The notes: generated by a model from the sequence alone, not told the origin. A DNA stretch of 64,000 bases from Bordetella parapertussis (GCA_945897365.1 CAMDFD010000015.1:1-64000); one strand, 5' to 3'; shown: positions 33,061 through 42,433, numbered from the stretch's first letter. Numbers and translations are program-made.

Positions 33061-34773
33061 CTATTCAAGAACTGAAGGATCAATCGTGCTTTGGCGATTG
33101 AGCGCAGTGGCAACCTGTTGGCGCAGCGCGTTGGAATGCCCTTGTCTAATTTCACGTTTGACATCTAGCAGTTGCTGCGGATGCATCGAAAAATTCGTTA
33201 AACCTAAGCCAAGCAACAAGCGCGTGAGTTTAGGATCTCCTGCCATCTCACCGCATACAGCAACAGGAATGCCCGCGCGCATACCAGCATTGATCGTGTT
33301 TGCGATCAATTTTAAAACGGCTGGATGCAAAGGATCATAAAGCGCGGAGACCTCGTTATCAGCTCGATCAATCGCAAGCGTGTACTGAATCAAATCATTG
33401 GTACCGATAGAAAGAAAATCTAAAGCATCGGCGAAGGGATCAATGGCGATCGCGGTCGCCGGTATTTCAACCATACAGCCGATTTGAATATTGTCCGAGT
33501 ACGATTGCCCTCTCGCATCGAGCTCCCTCTTGGCAGATTCTATGGCCGCTTTCGCGGCCTTGACCTCGTGCATATGCGCGACCATCGGAATCAAAATACG
33601 GACGACGCCATGAGCCGAAGCACGCAAAATCGCTCTGAGTTGTGTGGCAAATAGATCTGGATGCGCCAGGCAATAACGTATCGCCCGCAGTCCTAGGGCG
33701 GGATTGGTGGCAACCGTGGCCTCACCATCCAGGGCCTTGTCGGCGCCAATATCGAGCGTACGAATCGTGACAGGACGATTCTGCATTGCTTTGACGACCG
33801 AGGAATAGGCAAGATATTGCTCTTCTTCGGTGGGCAATGATGAGCGACCAATAAATAAAAACTCACTTCGAAACAAACCGATACCCGTGGCACCATGCGC
33901 CAATGCCAAATCCACCTCATCTGGCAACTCGATATTGGCTTCTAAAGAAATGGCTATACCATCGATCGTCTCAGCGGGCACGTCTTTTAGTGCCGCAAGC
34001 GTCATACGATCCCCCGAGTATTGCTCTTGAAGAACTTTATATTGCGCTAACGCGAGAGGGGAAGGATTAACAATTAAGGCCCCTTGAACACCATCAATGA
34101 TGACTGTATCGCCATCACGAAGGAGACTGCGTGCATGACCTAACGCTACCACTGCGGGTACAGACATACTGCGGGCCACAATCGCCGTATGCGATGTTGC
34201 TCCACCAAGGTCGGTGGCAAAACCAGCAAAACGACCTCCACGCAAACGAATCATGTCGGCAGGTGAAATGTCATGCGCAATAACGATGAGAGGTTCATCT
34301 GTTTCGCCGACACGTTCAAACGCACTTAATGCTCTTGTGCCCGACAAAACATGTAATACACGTTCAATCACATGCCGAACATCGGCGCCTCGCTCCCGCA
34401 AATACTCGTCTTCCATCGCAGCGAATTGTTCACCGAGAATTTGGCCTTGTGTCGTGAGGGCCCACTCAGCGTTGTAATGTTTTTCATGAATCAGATTCAG
34501 CGCCTCATCAGCGAGTAGCGGATCTGAGAGCAACATACCATGCACATTCAGCAGAGCCGCCAACTCACGCGGTGCATCTTCAGGCAGGGTTTTGGCAAGT
34601 TCCATCATTTCGCTGCGTGTCGTTTCAAGCGCACGACGCAGCCGAAGCTGCTCAGCTTCAATTAACGCAAGAGGAACACGGTAATGCGCAACCTCAAGAG
34701 CGGCAGCGCCCATGACGAGGGCGCGACCAATCGCATACCCACGCGCAGCACCCTGCCCATACAAGCAAACCAT
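33061..34773 (-). CDS. ptsI: PTS enzyme I
   Basis: Phosphoenolpyruvate-protein phosphotransferase, first step of the phosphorelay to HPr. The chosen ATG (MVCLYGQGAARGYAIGRA) matches where the family starts; the frame extends to 34893 through ptsH, and an ATG at 34827 is possible. Visible are the phospho-His motif GGATSHTAIVARS, FLFIGRSSLPTEEEQY, ILIPMVAHMHEV and the PEP-binding signature DFLSIGTNDLIQYTLAIDR. No EIIB/EIIC sugar components are near, which is typical of betaproteobacterial regulatory PTS relays. Confidence 0.95.
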   Translation of the reverse strand: MVCLYGQGAARGYAIGRALVMGAAALEVAHYRVPLALIEAEQLRLRRALETTRSEMMELAKTLPEDAPRELAALLNVHGMLLSDPLLADEALNLIHEKHYNAEWALTTQGQILGEQFAAMEDEYLRERGADVRHVIERVLHVLSGTRALSAFERVGETDEPLIVIAHDISPADMIRLRGGRFAGFATDLGGATSHTAIVARSMSVPAVVALGHARSLLRDGDTVIIDGVQGALIVNPSPLALAQYKVLQEQYSGDRMTLAALKDVPAETIDGIAISLEANIELPDEVDLALAHGATGIGLFRSEFLFIGRSSLPTEEEQYLAYSSVVKAMQNRPVTIRTLDIGADKALDGEATVATNPALGLRAIRYCLAHPDLFATQLRAILRASAHGVVRILIPMVAHMHEVKAAKAAIESAKRELDARGQSYSDNIQIGCMVEIPATAIAIDPFADALDFLSIGTNDLIQYTLAIDRADNEVSALYDPLHPAVLKLIANTINAGMRAGIPVAVCGEMAGDPKLTRLLLGLGLTNFSMHPQQLLDVKREIRQGHSNALRQQVATALNRQSTIDPSVLE

Positions 34774-34801
34774 TGGGGCGGGACGAGAGTCGTCCGGTTG
34801 G

Positions 34802-35071
34802 CTATTCGCCTTCGCCAAATTTCTCATCAAACAACTTTTTAATAGCCTCAAGCGCACGGTCCGCATCACTGCCAATAGCTTGAACTTTGACATTGGTGCG
34901 GATACCGGCGGCGAGCATCATGACACCCATGATACTTTTCGCATTGACGCGTTGAGCGCCTTTTGAGATGAAAATTTCGCTGCTGAATTGGCCTGCAAGC
35001 TGAGTAAGCTTGGCTGCAGCGCGAGCATGCAAGCCAAGTTTGTTAGACACAACGATATCGAGATCAGGCAT
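34802..35071 (-). CDS. ptsH: PTS phosphocarrier HPr
   Basis: An 89-residue HPr with the phosphoryl His15 in NKLGLHARAAAKLTQLAG and Ser46 in KSIMGVMMLAAG. The C-terminus (LEAIKKLFDEKFGEGE) is normal. It lies between the EIIA gene and ptsI in one unit. Ser46 and its context suggest HPr kinase control is possible, but no hprK is in the window. Confidence 0.96.
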   Translation of the reverse strand: MPDLDIVVSNKLGLHARAAAKLTQLAGQFSSEIFISKGAQRVNAKSIMGVMMLAAGIRTNVKVQAIGSDADRALEAIKKLFDEKFGEGE

Positions 35072-35111
35072 ATCGAAACTATAAAAATGGAGTTAGCTTA
35101 CGCACATGACA

Positions 35112-35507
35112 TTAGTCTACACGCAACACAGCCTGCGTGGCGCCAGCAAGTGCTTTGTCCGTGACAATATCCAATGCTGCGGTGCGATAAGTAATTGCTT
35201 TGAGTAGCATGGAAGGATTGACTCCCCCAAGTACTCGACATGAAACTCCCCTCTCACGCACAAAGGCTGAAGCAGTCGCTGCGATATTAGAGGGCGTGGC
35301 ACCGGGCAAATCCGTCAAAACAAGGACACCATCGCCTTGATCTGCGGCAATCATCGCCGCTGCCAAACGAGGTGAGGATTCGGTGGCACATTCGCTGGAT
35401 TGGATATCAAAAACCTGGATATTGGGTTCAGCACCGAGCACATGCCTAGCGCAGGACTCCAAGGCCGATGCGAGAGGCACATGAGCAACCACAAAAATGG
35501 CGATCAT
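35112..35507 (-). CDS. PTS EIIA component, mannose family
   Basis: A 131-residue protein. The ATG (MIAIFVVAHVPLASAL) places His9 in the AHVPL motif, the phosphorylated residue of ManX-type EIIA. VLVLTDLPGATPSNIA and LGGVNPSMLLKAITYR complete the signature. In betaproteobacteria this orphan EIIA accepts phosphate from HPr and regulates rather than transports. The start follows the gshB stop within five bases, so coupling is likely. The frame to 35597 overlaps gshB and is not used. Confidence 0.92.
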   Translation of the reverse strand: MIAIFVVAHVPLASALESCARHVLGAEPNIQVFDIQSSECATESSPRLAAAMIAADQGDGVLVLTDLPGATPSNIAATASAFVRERGVSCRVLGGVNPSMLLKAITYRTAALDIVTDKALAGATQAVLRVD

Positions 35508-35511
35508 CGCA

Positions 35512-36477
35512 TTAAGCTGCCTGAGCAACCGCTTGTTCGAGGGCTTCGACAAAACGTGCCCCAACGTCAAAGCCCGTTTGCTCTGTAATTTCAACAAAAC
35601 ACGTTGGACTCGTCACATTGATTTCAGTGACGTAGTCACCAATCACATCAAGTCCCACGAGTAATAGTCCCCTTTGATTCAACTGAGGGGCGATTTCTCG
35701 TGCAATTTCCCAATCACGTTTAGAGAGAGGTTGGGCAACGCCACGACCACCTGCAGCCAAATTTCCACGTGTTTCGCCAGCCAGAGGAATCCGTGCGAGG
35801 CAAAAGGGAACGGGTTCGCCGCCAATCAATAAAATGCGTTTATCACCTTGAGTAATCTCGGGGATGTAACGCTGCGCCATGATCGACTGTTGTCCATCGT
35901 GCGTTAAAGACTCAAGAATGGCGTTGAGATTAGGCTCGTTGGCAGCAAGTTTAAAAATACCAGTGCCACCCATGCCATCAAGAGGTTTGACAATCACATC
36001 GCCGTGCTCTTGATGGAAAGCTTTGATACGCGCCATGTCCCGAGTCACAAGCGTTGGCGTCGTGAACTGCGAAAACTCGGTAATCGCAAGTTTTTCTGGA
36101 TGGTTGCGAATCGCCGCACCACTGTTGAAGATGCGCGCGCCTTGAGCTTGTGCATAATCAAACATGTGCGTGATGTAGACGTACTCCATATCAAAGGGAG
36201 GGTCTTTACGCATCAACACCGCAGAAAATGTACTCAGTGGCGTATCCACTGGAGCGCCAACCTCGGTCCACCAGTAAGGCTCATGCAAATTTGCACCCGC
36301 GACCAAGTTGATTTGCGTCGCGCGTGCGAGTACTTGACCCCGCTCGATGAAGACATCACCTTGCAAGGCAACACTGAAGTGATGACCGCGGGCGACCAGC
36401 GCCTGCATCATCGCCACAGAGCTGTCCTTGTAAGCGTTTAAACCCGGAAGCGGATCTAGAACAAACAATACATGCAT
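35512..36477 (-). CDS. gshB: Glutathione synthetase
   Basis: ATP-grasp enzyme joining glycine to gamma-glutamylcysteine. The 321-residue protein has MHVLFVLDPLPGLNAYKDSS, VLMRKDPPFDMEYVYIT, ATP-grasp segments VIVKPLDGMGGTGIFKL and QRYIPEITQGDKRILLIGGE, and the C-terminal DVIGDYVTEINVTSPTCFVE. It starts three bases after the infC stop, an unusual junction. The partner gene gshA, which I expect beside amtB in relatives, is not in the window. Confidence 0.96.
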   Translation of the reverse strand: MHVLFVLDPLPGLNAYKDSSVAMMQALVARGHHFSVALQGDVFIERGQVLARATQINLVAGANLHEPYWWTEVGAPVDTPLSTFSAVLMRKDPPFDMEYVYITHMFDYAQAQGARIFNSGAAIRNHPEKLAITEFSQFTTPTLVTRDMARIKAFHQEHGDVIVKPLDGMGGTGIFKLAANEPNLNAILESLTHDGQQSIMAQRYIPEITQGDKRILLIGGEPVPFCLARIPLAGETRGNLAAGGRGVAQPLSKRDWEIAREIAPQLNQRGLLLVGLDVIGDYVTEINVTSPTCFVEITEQTGFDVGARFVEALEQAVAQAA

Positions 36478-36480
36478 GAG

Positions 36481-37023
36481 TTAAGCCGCGGCTTCTTTTG
36501 TAGGTGTCTTCTTGCGAGGAGAAAGAACCATCACCATTTGACGACCTTCAAGCTTGGGCATTGCTTCGACGACAGCCATATCGGTCAAATCGTCGCGCAC
36601 ACGCTCCAGAACACGCATCCCGAGCTCTTGGTGAGCCATCTCACGTCCACGGAAACGCAGCGTGACTTTGGCTTTATCACCCTCGTCAAGAAAGCGCTTT
36701 AGGTTACGAAGCTTGACCTGATAGTCGCCTTCGTCGGTCGCAGGTCGGAACTTTACCTCTTTGACCTGAATGATCTTTTGTTTGGATCGCGCCTCGGCTA
36801 GACGCTTTTGTTCTTGGTATTTAAATTTGCCGTAATCCATCAAACGGCAGACTGGTGGATCAGCGTTAGGCGCGATCTCAACCAAATCAATCTCATTTTC
36901 CTCGGCCATACGGATGGCGTCGAAAATTTTAACAATACCGAGCTGTTCGCCCTCTATGCCTAATAAACGCACCTCGGAAACACGAATTTCACCATTGATG
37001 CGATGTGGTTTTTCTGTTGCGAT
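36481..37023 (-). CDS. infC: Translation initiation factor IF-3 (ATC start)
   Basis: Proofreads start-codon choice and keeps the 30S subunit free. The protein is 180 residues if it begins at the ATC at 37021-37023: ATEKPHRINGEIRVSEVRLL is the expected N-terminus. The first standard start, at 36972, would cut off 17 conserved residues. AGGAG stands eight bases before the ATC. IF-3 genes in many proteobacteria use AUU/AUC, letting IF-3 repress its own translation. Later motifs are IDLVEIAPNADPPVCRLMDY and KFKYQEQKR. It is 18 bp after thrS. Confidence 0.95.
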   Translation of the reverse strand: MATEKPHRINGEIRVSEVRLLGIEGEQLGIVKIFDAIRMAEENEIDLVEIAPNADPPVCRLMDYGKFKYQEQKRLAEARSKQKIIQVKEVKFRPATDEGDYQVKLRNLKRFLDEGDKAKVTLRFRGREMAHQELGMRVLERVRDDLTDMAVVEAMPKLEGRQMVMVLSPRKKTPTKEAAA

Positions 37024-37041
37024 GTTGACGACTCCTAGTAG

Positions 37042-38991
37042 TTAGGCCGACTGCGATGCAGCCGAACCGGAATTGCGGCGTAATGCCACGTCTTCGTTTA
37101 GTCGTGAGGAAAACTGAGCAGAAGGCATCACACCAAGCTCTACCCCACCACGTCCACGCACTGCGACAGTCCCTGCTTGGCGCTCTTTTTCACCGACCAC
37201 CAGGATATAAGGGACCTTTTGCAAACTGTGTTCACGAATTTTATAGGTAATTTTTTCGCTACGACAATCTGATTCTACTCTAAAGCCTTGTTTCTTCAGG
37301 CTTTGTGTGATTTCTGCCGCATAATCGGCCGTATGCTCCGAAATACAGCATACGACGGCTTGGACTGGGGCCAACCAAGCGGGCATCGCACCGGCGTGAT
37401 TTTCAATCAACATACCGATAAAACGCTCAAAAGAACCAAGAATGGCGCGATGAAGCATCACGGGCGCACGGCGCTGGTCAGTCGCATCCACAAACTCCGC
37501 ACCAAGGCGCTGGGGCATTGAGAAATCAACCTGAATCGTCCCGCACTGCCAGTGGCGACCGATTGCATCTTTGAGGGTGTATTCAATCTTGGGGCCATAA
37601 AAAGCACCCTCACCTGGCGAGACCTCAAACACACAGTCCGTGCGTTTAAGGCTTTCCATCAGCGCCGTTTCTGCTTTGTCCCACACCTCGTCGCTACCGA
37701 TACGCTTTTCAGGTCGCGTCGCAACTTTATAAAGCACCTCGGTAAAGCCAAAATCAGCATAGACCTTTTGCAATAAAGACGTAAAGGCGGCGCACTCGTC
37801 CTGTAACTGATCTTCGGTACAGAAGATATGACCATCATCCTGCGTAAAACCTCTCACGCGCATCATGCCATGCAGGGAGCCTGAGGGCTCGTTGCGGTGG
37901 CACTGACCAAACTCGCCATAACGCAGCGGCAAGTCACGATATGAATGCAAGCTCGAATTGAAAATTTGGACGTGTCCTGGGCAGTTCATGGGCTTAAGGC
38001 CATAGACACGATTTTCAGACTCAGTAGTAAACATATTTTCGCGATAGTTATCCCAGTGTCCGGTTTTTTTCCAGAGGGAAATATCGAGAATCTGGGGGGC
38101 TTTGACCTCCTGATACCCATTGTCGCGATACACGGCCCGCATGTATTGCTCGACTTGCTGCCAAATCGCCCAGCCTTTGGGGTGCCAGAAAATCAGACCT
38201 GGGCCTTCTTCTTGGAAATGGAACAAATCAAGGTCACGACCGATCTTGCGGTGGTCACGACGCTCAGCTTCTTCGAGCATATGCAGATACGCATCCTGGT
38301 CTTCTTTGGTCGCCCAGGCTGTACCGTAAATACGTTGCAACATCTCATTGTTGCTATCGCCGCGCCAATAAGCGCCCGCGACCTTCATGAGCTTGAAGAC
38401 TTTTAACTTGCCTGTGCTCGGCACGTGCGGGCCACGGCACAAATCGATAAAGTCGCCTTCGCGATAAAGGCTGATCGCTTCGTTGCCAGGAATCGCACCG
38501 ATAATCTCGGCCTTGTAAGCCTCGCCGATCCCTTTAAAAAAAGTGACGGCATCATCACGCAACCATTCCTCACGTGTGACAACCTCGTCTTTTTTGACGA
38601 GCTCGGTCATTTTCTTTTCAATCGCAACCAAGTCTTCGGGGGTAAATGGACGCTTGTAAGAAAAGTCGTAATAAAAACCATTGTCGATCACTGGACCAAT
38701 CGTGACCTGTGCATCGGGAAATAATGATTTGACCGCATACGCCAGCAAATGTGCCGTCGAATGACGAATCAAATCTAGTCCGTCCGTGTCTTTTGCGGTG
38801 ATGATGGCAAGATGCGTATCGTTTTCGATGCGATGCGTGGTGTCGACCAAACGGCTATCGGCACCCTGGGTGACACGACCACCAAGCGCGGCACGAGCCA
38901 GACCCGCACCGATCGACTGAGCAACCTCAGCGACCGTCACCGGTCCTGGGTATTGACGCTGCGACCCGTCGGGGAGCGTAATTGAGAGCAT
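37042..38991 (-). CDS. thrS: Threonyl-tRNA synthetase
   Basis: Class II synthetase with editing. The 649-residue protein has the N-terminal TGS domain (LPDGSQRQYPGPVTVAEVA), and the editing domain with HSTAHLLAYAVK and the SAD motif. It also has the catalytic core with NCPGHVQIFN, RYGEFGQCHRNEPSGSLHG and VMLHRAILGSFERFIG, and a C-terminal anticodon-binding domain (PVQAVVCCISEH). Length is normal. thrS-infC is the conserved start of the large translation cluster, here cut after infC. Confidence 0.97.
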   Translation of the reverse strand: MLSITLPDGSQRQYPGPVTVAEVAQSIGAGLARAALGGRVTQGADSRLVDTTHRIENDTHLAIITAKDTDGLDLIRHSTAHLLAYAVKSLFPDAQVTIGPVIDNGFYYDFSYKRPFTPEDLVAIEKKMTELVKKDEVVTREEWLRDDAVTFFKGIGEAYKAEIIGAIPGNEAISLYREGDFIDLCRGPHVPSTGKLKVFKLMKVAGAYWRGDSNNEMLQRIYGTAWATKEDQDAYLHMLEEAERRDHRKIGRDLDLFHFQEEGPGLIFWHPKGWAIWQQVEQYMRAVYRDNGYQEVKAPQILDISLWKKTGHWDNYRENMFTTESENRVYGLKPMNCPGHVQIFNSSLHSYRDLPLRYGEFGQCHRNEPSGSLHGMMRVRGFTQDDGHIFCTEDQLQDECAAFTSLLQKVYADFGFTEVLYKVATRPEKRIGSDEVWDKAETALMESLKRTDCVFEVSPGEGAFYGPKIEYTLKDAIGRHWQCGTIQVDFSMPQRLGAEFVDATDQRRAPVMLHRAILGSFERFIGMLIENHAGAMPAWLAPVQAVVCCISEHTADYAAEITQSLKKQGFRVESDCRSEKITYKIREHSLQKVPYILVVGEKERQAGTVAVRGRGGVELGVMPSAQFSSRLNEDVALRRNSGSAASQSA

Positions 38992-39096
38992 CTATGCAAA
39001 TCCTGTATCTAAGCAACAATCCATAAGTTTACCATTCTGAACAGTCCCTATTGGGAGCAATGACCCCTCCAAGAAGCGCATTAAAGCTAGAATAAG

Positions 39097-39960
39097 TTGA
39101 AATCAAACCAACACTTCGTCTCACTCTTGAGCATAGCCTGCCACCTCCGTGTACGTTTTGACCTTGAGCAGATCGGATGGCTCCTGCTCGGCATTCTCTT
39201 TTTAATGCCAATCACAGGCAATGCAAGCTCCACTGTCAAACACCCTCTTTCATGTCTGGCTGAGGCTTACCCTGACAAGGTTTTGCTATCTTTAGACAAT
39301 CAATTGAGCTCAGTGCAAACTGGGCAACACTATCCGTATCAGCCTGAAAAAAAATATAAAGACTTTCAAGACGAACTTGACCATGCCGACCTTTTTAGTC
39401 AGCTGCGTCAGCCTTATCGTAAAGGCTTGTTAGACGCGCCTCCTCAACCCAACGAAGATCCAGGACGCTTGCGTCACATACCTCTATTTATGGACATGTA
39501 TGGCAAGTCTTCAGCCGAGGTGACTAAAAATCTCATCGCTGTTGACTGGGCACCATGCCAGTGCAAGATCCAATTTTCTCAAGTGAATGGGGCCGCCCAA
39601 GCCCTGGAAGCCGTCGGTCATGAGATTGACCGAGCAGGCTTATCGAAATATGTAAATCAAAGCTTGGGCACGTATCAATGGAGAAACATCGCCGGCACTC
39701 TTCGTTTGAGTATGCATGCCCTTGGGGTCGCGATTGATTTCAAACTGCCCAATACCCTCGGACGCTATTGGAGGTGGGACACCGTCTCGCAAGGCCAAAC
39801 CCGCAAATTTCCCTCAGAAATCCTGCTCGATACAGATTTCAATCAAATCGTGAACATCTTTGAATCAAAGGGCTTTGTGTGGGGCGGAAAATGGTGGCAC
39901 TACGACAGTATCCATTTTGAGTTTAGGCCGGAACTTACATTGCCCGGCTGCGGTCACTGA
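39097..39960 (+). CDS. M15-family D-Ala-D-Ala carboxypeptidase-like protein
   Basis: Predicted zinc peptidase acting on peptidoglycan stem peptides. The 287-residue protein has a hydrophobic signal/anchor segment (IGWLLLGILFLMPITGNASS) and the M15 zinc signature RLSMHALGVAIDFKLP followed by WGGKWWHYDSIHFEF (His/Asp and the final His), the M15C pattern. The start is a TTG at 39097; a TTG at 39127 is an alternative, and no ATG or GTG lies before the signal core. It is divergent from thrS. Confidence 0.85.
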   Translation: MKSNQHFVSLLSIACHLRVRFDLEQIGWLLLGILFLMPITGNASSTVKHPLSCLAEAYPDKVLLSLDNQLSSVQTGQHYPYQPEKKYKDFQDELDHADLFSQLRQPYRKGLLDAPPQPNEDPGRLRHIPLFMDMYGKSSAEVTKNLIAVDWAPCQCKIQFSQVNGAAQALEAVGHEIDRAGLSKYVNQSLGTYQWRNIAGTLRLSMHALGVAIDFKLPNTLGRYWRWDTVSQGQTRKFPSEILLDTDFNQIVNIFESKGFVWGGKWWHYDSIHFEFRPELTLPGCGH

Positions 39961-39982
39961 GTCTTTCAAAACACGTATTGAT

Positions 39983-41332
39983 TTAAGGTGTGCGACGATC
40001 ACGGACCCTCTGCACCGCCTCACGCGCCAACATTGCTGAGAGACCACAGTACTCGATCGGATCCATCAACTTGGCGATGGCGGCAGAATCCAAGCGCTCG
40101 GTCACCCGCGGATCGGCACTTAACAAATCACCAAACGCTTTATTTTCAACAAATGCTGCTTGCGCCGCATCATAAACAACATCATGTGCATGCTGCCTTC
40201 CAAGCGTTGCACCCAGCGTCAGCATCACAGCCTCGGCCATAATCAGCCCACCACTCAGGTCTAAATTTTTTCTCATCCTCTGAGGATCGAGTTTTAAATC
40301 TCGTATGATTAGTATCAACCGCGCAAGCATATCGCCTGTCGCAATACACGCCCGAGACTCTGCTGTGTCCATCATTAAAGTTGTCGTGCGATCGGCCTCG
40401 TGCTCGGTTTGCATCGCCTCAAGTGCCAAGGGAACTTGAGCGCGAATTTCTGCTGCTGCTGCAATAACGTCCTGGCATAGTTTTGGATTACGCTTTTGCG
40501 GCATCGTCGAGCTACCGACCGTACCGAAAGGAACCGGTTCTTCAACTTCCGCAAACTCAGTCTTCATGAGTTCGTAGATTTCTCGACCAATTTTTCCACA
40601 CGTGGCAGCGAGCATTGCGAGCACGCAGATATTTTCAGTGAAATGATCCGCAATCGAACGTGAGGGCACGCGCATAGACGTCATGCCAAGTCTTTCGCCC
40701 ATCCCTTTTTGCACCGCGGGGCCTTGCTCACCTAGCGAAGCATAGGTACCGGCTGCACCACCTAGCATCGCTACAAAAATACGAGGGGCCGCCTGTTCTA
40801 GACGCTCCAGATGTCGCAATATTTCATCAATCCACGTTGCGACTTTCAAGCCGAAGGTGGCAGGTACGGCATGCTGTCCATGGGTACGTGCCGCGATCGG
40901 CATGTCGGCACTCTTTTCTGACAAGTCGGCCATTGCATCTAGCAGGTCTTCGAGCAATTGATTAAAAATATGATGCGCCTGACGCAGCACCAACAAATCG
41001 CCCGTTTGAGTTATGTTTTGTGTAGTGGCTCCCCAATGGACCCAGCCGCCATGGGGTTCTCCAACTAATTGACCAAGCTCCCACACCAAGGGCACCAGTG
41101 GATGTCCGGTTCGCGCCAAGCCTTCGTCGATGCGAGTGCGATCCATCAGTGAAAGGTCCGCACACTTTGCAATGGCCACTGCTGCCTGGTCTGGAATGAT
41201 GCCTAAGTCCGCCTGCGCTTGCGCCAACGCGACTTCAACATCCAACCAGGCCTGCCACCGATTTTCTAATTTGTAGAGAGCACGGATTCCGGGATCACTG
41301 ACTCGTGTTGCGGTTGGAAGTTCGTCGCTCAT
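39983..41332 (-). CDS. Adenylosuccinate lyase / 3-carboxymuconate cycloisomerase family protein
   Basis: Fumarase/aspartase-superfamily lyase of 449 residues. VHWGATTQNITQTGDLLVLR, AARTHGQHAVPATFGLKVA, and the signature GSSTMPQKRNPKLCQDVIAA are present. The family contains PurB (purine synthesis) and PcaB (protocatechuate pathway). Features such as the VRDRRTP end and the HEADRTTTLMMD segment lean towards the PcaB-like branch. No other pca genes are near, so the substrate is uncertain. Confidence 0.85.
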   Translation of the reverse strand: MSDELPTATRVSDPGIRALYKLENRWQAWLDVEVALAQAQADLGIIPDQAAVAIAKCADLSLMDRTRIDEGLARTGHPLVPLVWELGQLVGEPHGGWVHWGATTQNITQTGDLLVLRQAHHIFNQLLEDLLDAMADLSEKSADMPIAARTHGQHAVPATFGLKVATWIDEILRHLERLEQAAPRIFVAMLGGAAGTYASLGEQGPAVQKGMGERLGMTSMRVPSRSIADHFTENICVLAMLAATCGKIGREIYELMKTEFAEVEEPVPFGTVGSSTMPQKRNPKLCQDVIAAAAEIRAQVPLALEAMQTEHEADRTTTLMMDTAESRACIATGDMLARLILIIRDLKLDPQRMRKNLDLSGGLIMAEAVMLTLGATLGRQHAHDVVYDAAQAAFVENKAFGDLLSADPRVTERLDSAAIAKLMDPIEYCGLSAMLAREAVQRVRDRRTP

Positions 41333-41662
41333 TGGTCGTCTCCTTTAGGATGATTCGTCGCGGGTTGGCCAGAACCATCGTTTAAATTCATCATACCTAG
41401 GATTCGCTGGCAAGAGCCAGCACAGTTGGCGCTGGTTGAAGATTGACCAGTCAATTGTCACTCATTACGCTTGGTCTGAAAATATCAAAGCAGTCCAGCT
41501 TAGTCCCGTTTAAGTAACATAGCTTAAACCAATCGCTAAAACTGCCTTAAAAAACCGATCCACTATACTACTTCAGCTTAGATGCTAAAGCTGAAAACCT
41601 GTTCGTCCACATACTTTTTTATCTTTTTTTTATTGTTTAAATTTGTTAAATCAGGATTCAAT
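41333..41662. other. Divergent intergenic region, about 330 bp
   Basis: No credible ORF. A perfect GCTGGC-AAGA-GCCAGC hairpin lies at 41406-41421 without a T-run. The part from about 41600 to 41660 is very T-rich (poly-T stretches before the next start). It must contain the promoters of the lyase and the barrel-protein gene; I cannot place them firmly. Confidence 0.4.
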
Positions 41663-42136
41663 ATGAATATTTTTAAAATATTTTTTATATCTCTCATCAC
41701 ACTATTTTCATTAGGTGCTAATGCCAAAGAAACTTTGATAGTGATACATCCCGCAGTACCAGCACCAACTTTTATGGACCATGGTAAACCTGGTGAATCA
41801 GTGGGCGATGTCAGGATTTGGCATTTTCCAGCGAAGACAGATAAAGGGGATGTACTGACCACGGACTGGATTATGACAACAACCGGAATCGTAGACTCCA
41901 GGGAAATTCAATACAGAATGACAAGCGCAACTTTTGCCTTTGGTCAAGGCACTACGGATCAAATTGTCATTCAGGGGATTGCTGAATATCCGAGCGCTAA
42001 GGCTACGCTTCAGAACACAGCCTCTAGCCCCCGCGCTGTCATTGGAGGTACAGGAAAATTTGCCAATGCAAATGGTTGGATGGAAACAACACATCTAGCA
42101 GATGGAACCTGGCGGCATGTACTTCACCTAAAATAA
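41663..42136 (+). CDS. Exported allene-oxide-cyclase/dirigent-like barrel protein
   Basis: About 157 residues: signal peptide (IFKIFFISLITLFSLGANAK), then a beta-rich domain with GDVRIWHFPAKTDKGDVLTT, FAFGQGTTDQIVIQGIAEYP, and AVIGGTGKFANANGWMETT. The GGTGKFANAxG turn near the end, with repeated short strands, is the hallmark of dirigent/allene-oxide-cyclase barrels, which in bacteria are of unknown role. AGGATT precedes the ATG at 41663; the frame to 41582 passes through AT-rich DNA. The call is by pattern only. Confidence 0.7.
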   Translation: MNIFKIFFISLITLFSLGANAKETLIVIHPAVPAPTFMDHGKPGESVGDVRIWHFPAKTDKGDVLTTDWIMTTTGIVDSREIQYRMTSATFAFGQGTTDQIVIQGIAEYPSAKATLQNTASSPRAVIGGTGKFANANGWMETTHLADGTWRHVLHLK

Positions 42137-42280
42137 GGTAATAAAAAGCTTGATAGCGCGCTTGAAAAGTCTTGACATGATGACCCTCCCCTTTTAAGGG
42201 GTCGGAACATCCATAATCTATTCGAGCATCAAGTCAGTTTTGGCTCTTCAGGCTCTTCATCATTAACAGGCGTCAACTCG

Positions 42281-42305
42281 AAAAAAATGCCCCTTAAAAG
42301 GGGCA
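42281..42305 (-). terminator. Rho-independent terminator after tRNA-Val
   Basis: On the minus strand TGCCCCTTTTAAGGGGCA is a stable hairpin followed by seven Ts. It begins three bases past the CCA end of tRNA-Val. Confidence 0.88.
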
Positions 42306-42307
42306 CT

Positions 42308-42384
42308 TGGTAGGCGGTACTGGAATCGAACCAGCGACCTCCACGATGTCAACGTGGCGCTCTAACCAGCTGAGCTAACCGCCT
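42308..42384 (-). tRNA. tRNA-Val (anticodon GAC)
   Basis: A 77-base cloverleaf with encoded CCA: acceptor AGGCGGT/ACCGCCT, D arm AGCTCAGCTGGTTAGAGC, anticodon stem CCACG/CGTGG around loop TTGACAT (anticodon GAC, reading GTC), and T arm GGTTCGATTCC. All stems pair well. It lies between the barrel-protein gene and trpF. Confidence 0.95.
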
Positions 42385-42433
42385 GTAAAGAGGAAGATTA
42401 TATCGGTTTTATCGAATGGATGTCAAAAGCCGA

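Noticed and set aside
41406..41421. GCTGGC-AAGA-GCCAGC hairpin as a terminator or riboswitch
   Set aside because: No T-run and no adjoining conserved structure; it lies between divergent genes.
42188..42201. CCCCTTTTAAGGGG palindrome after the barrel-protein gene as a terminator
   Set aside because: There is no T-run after it, and the stem is only four G-C pairs around an AT loop. It resembles the tRNA-Val terminator stem but I could not support a function.
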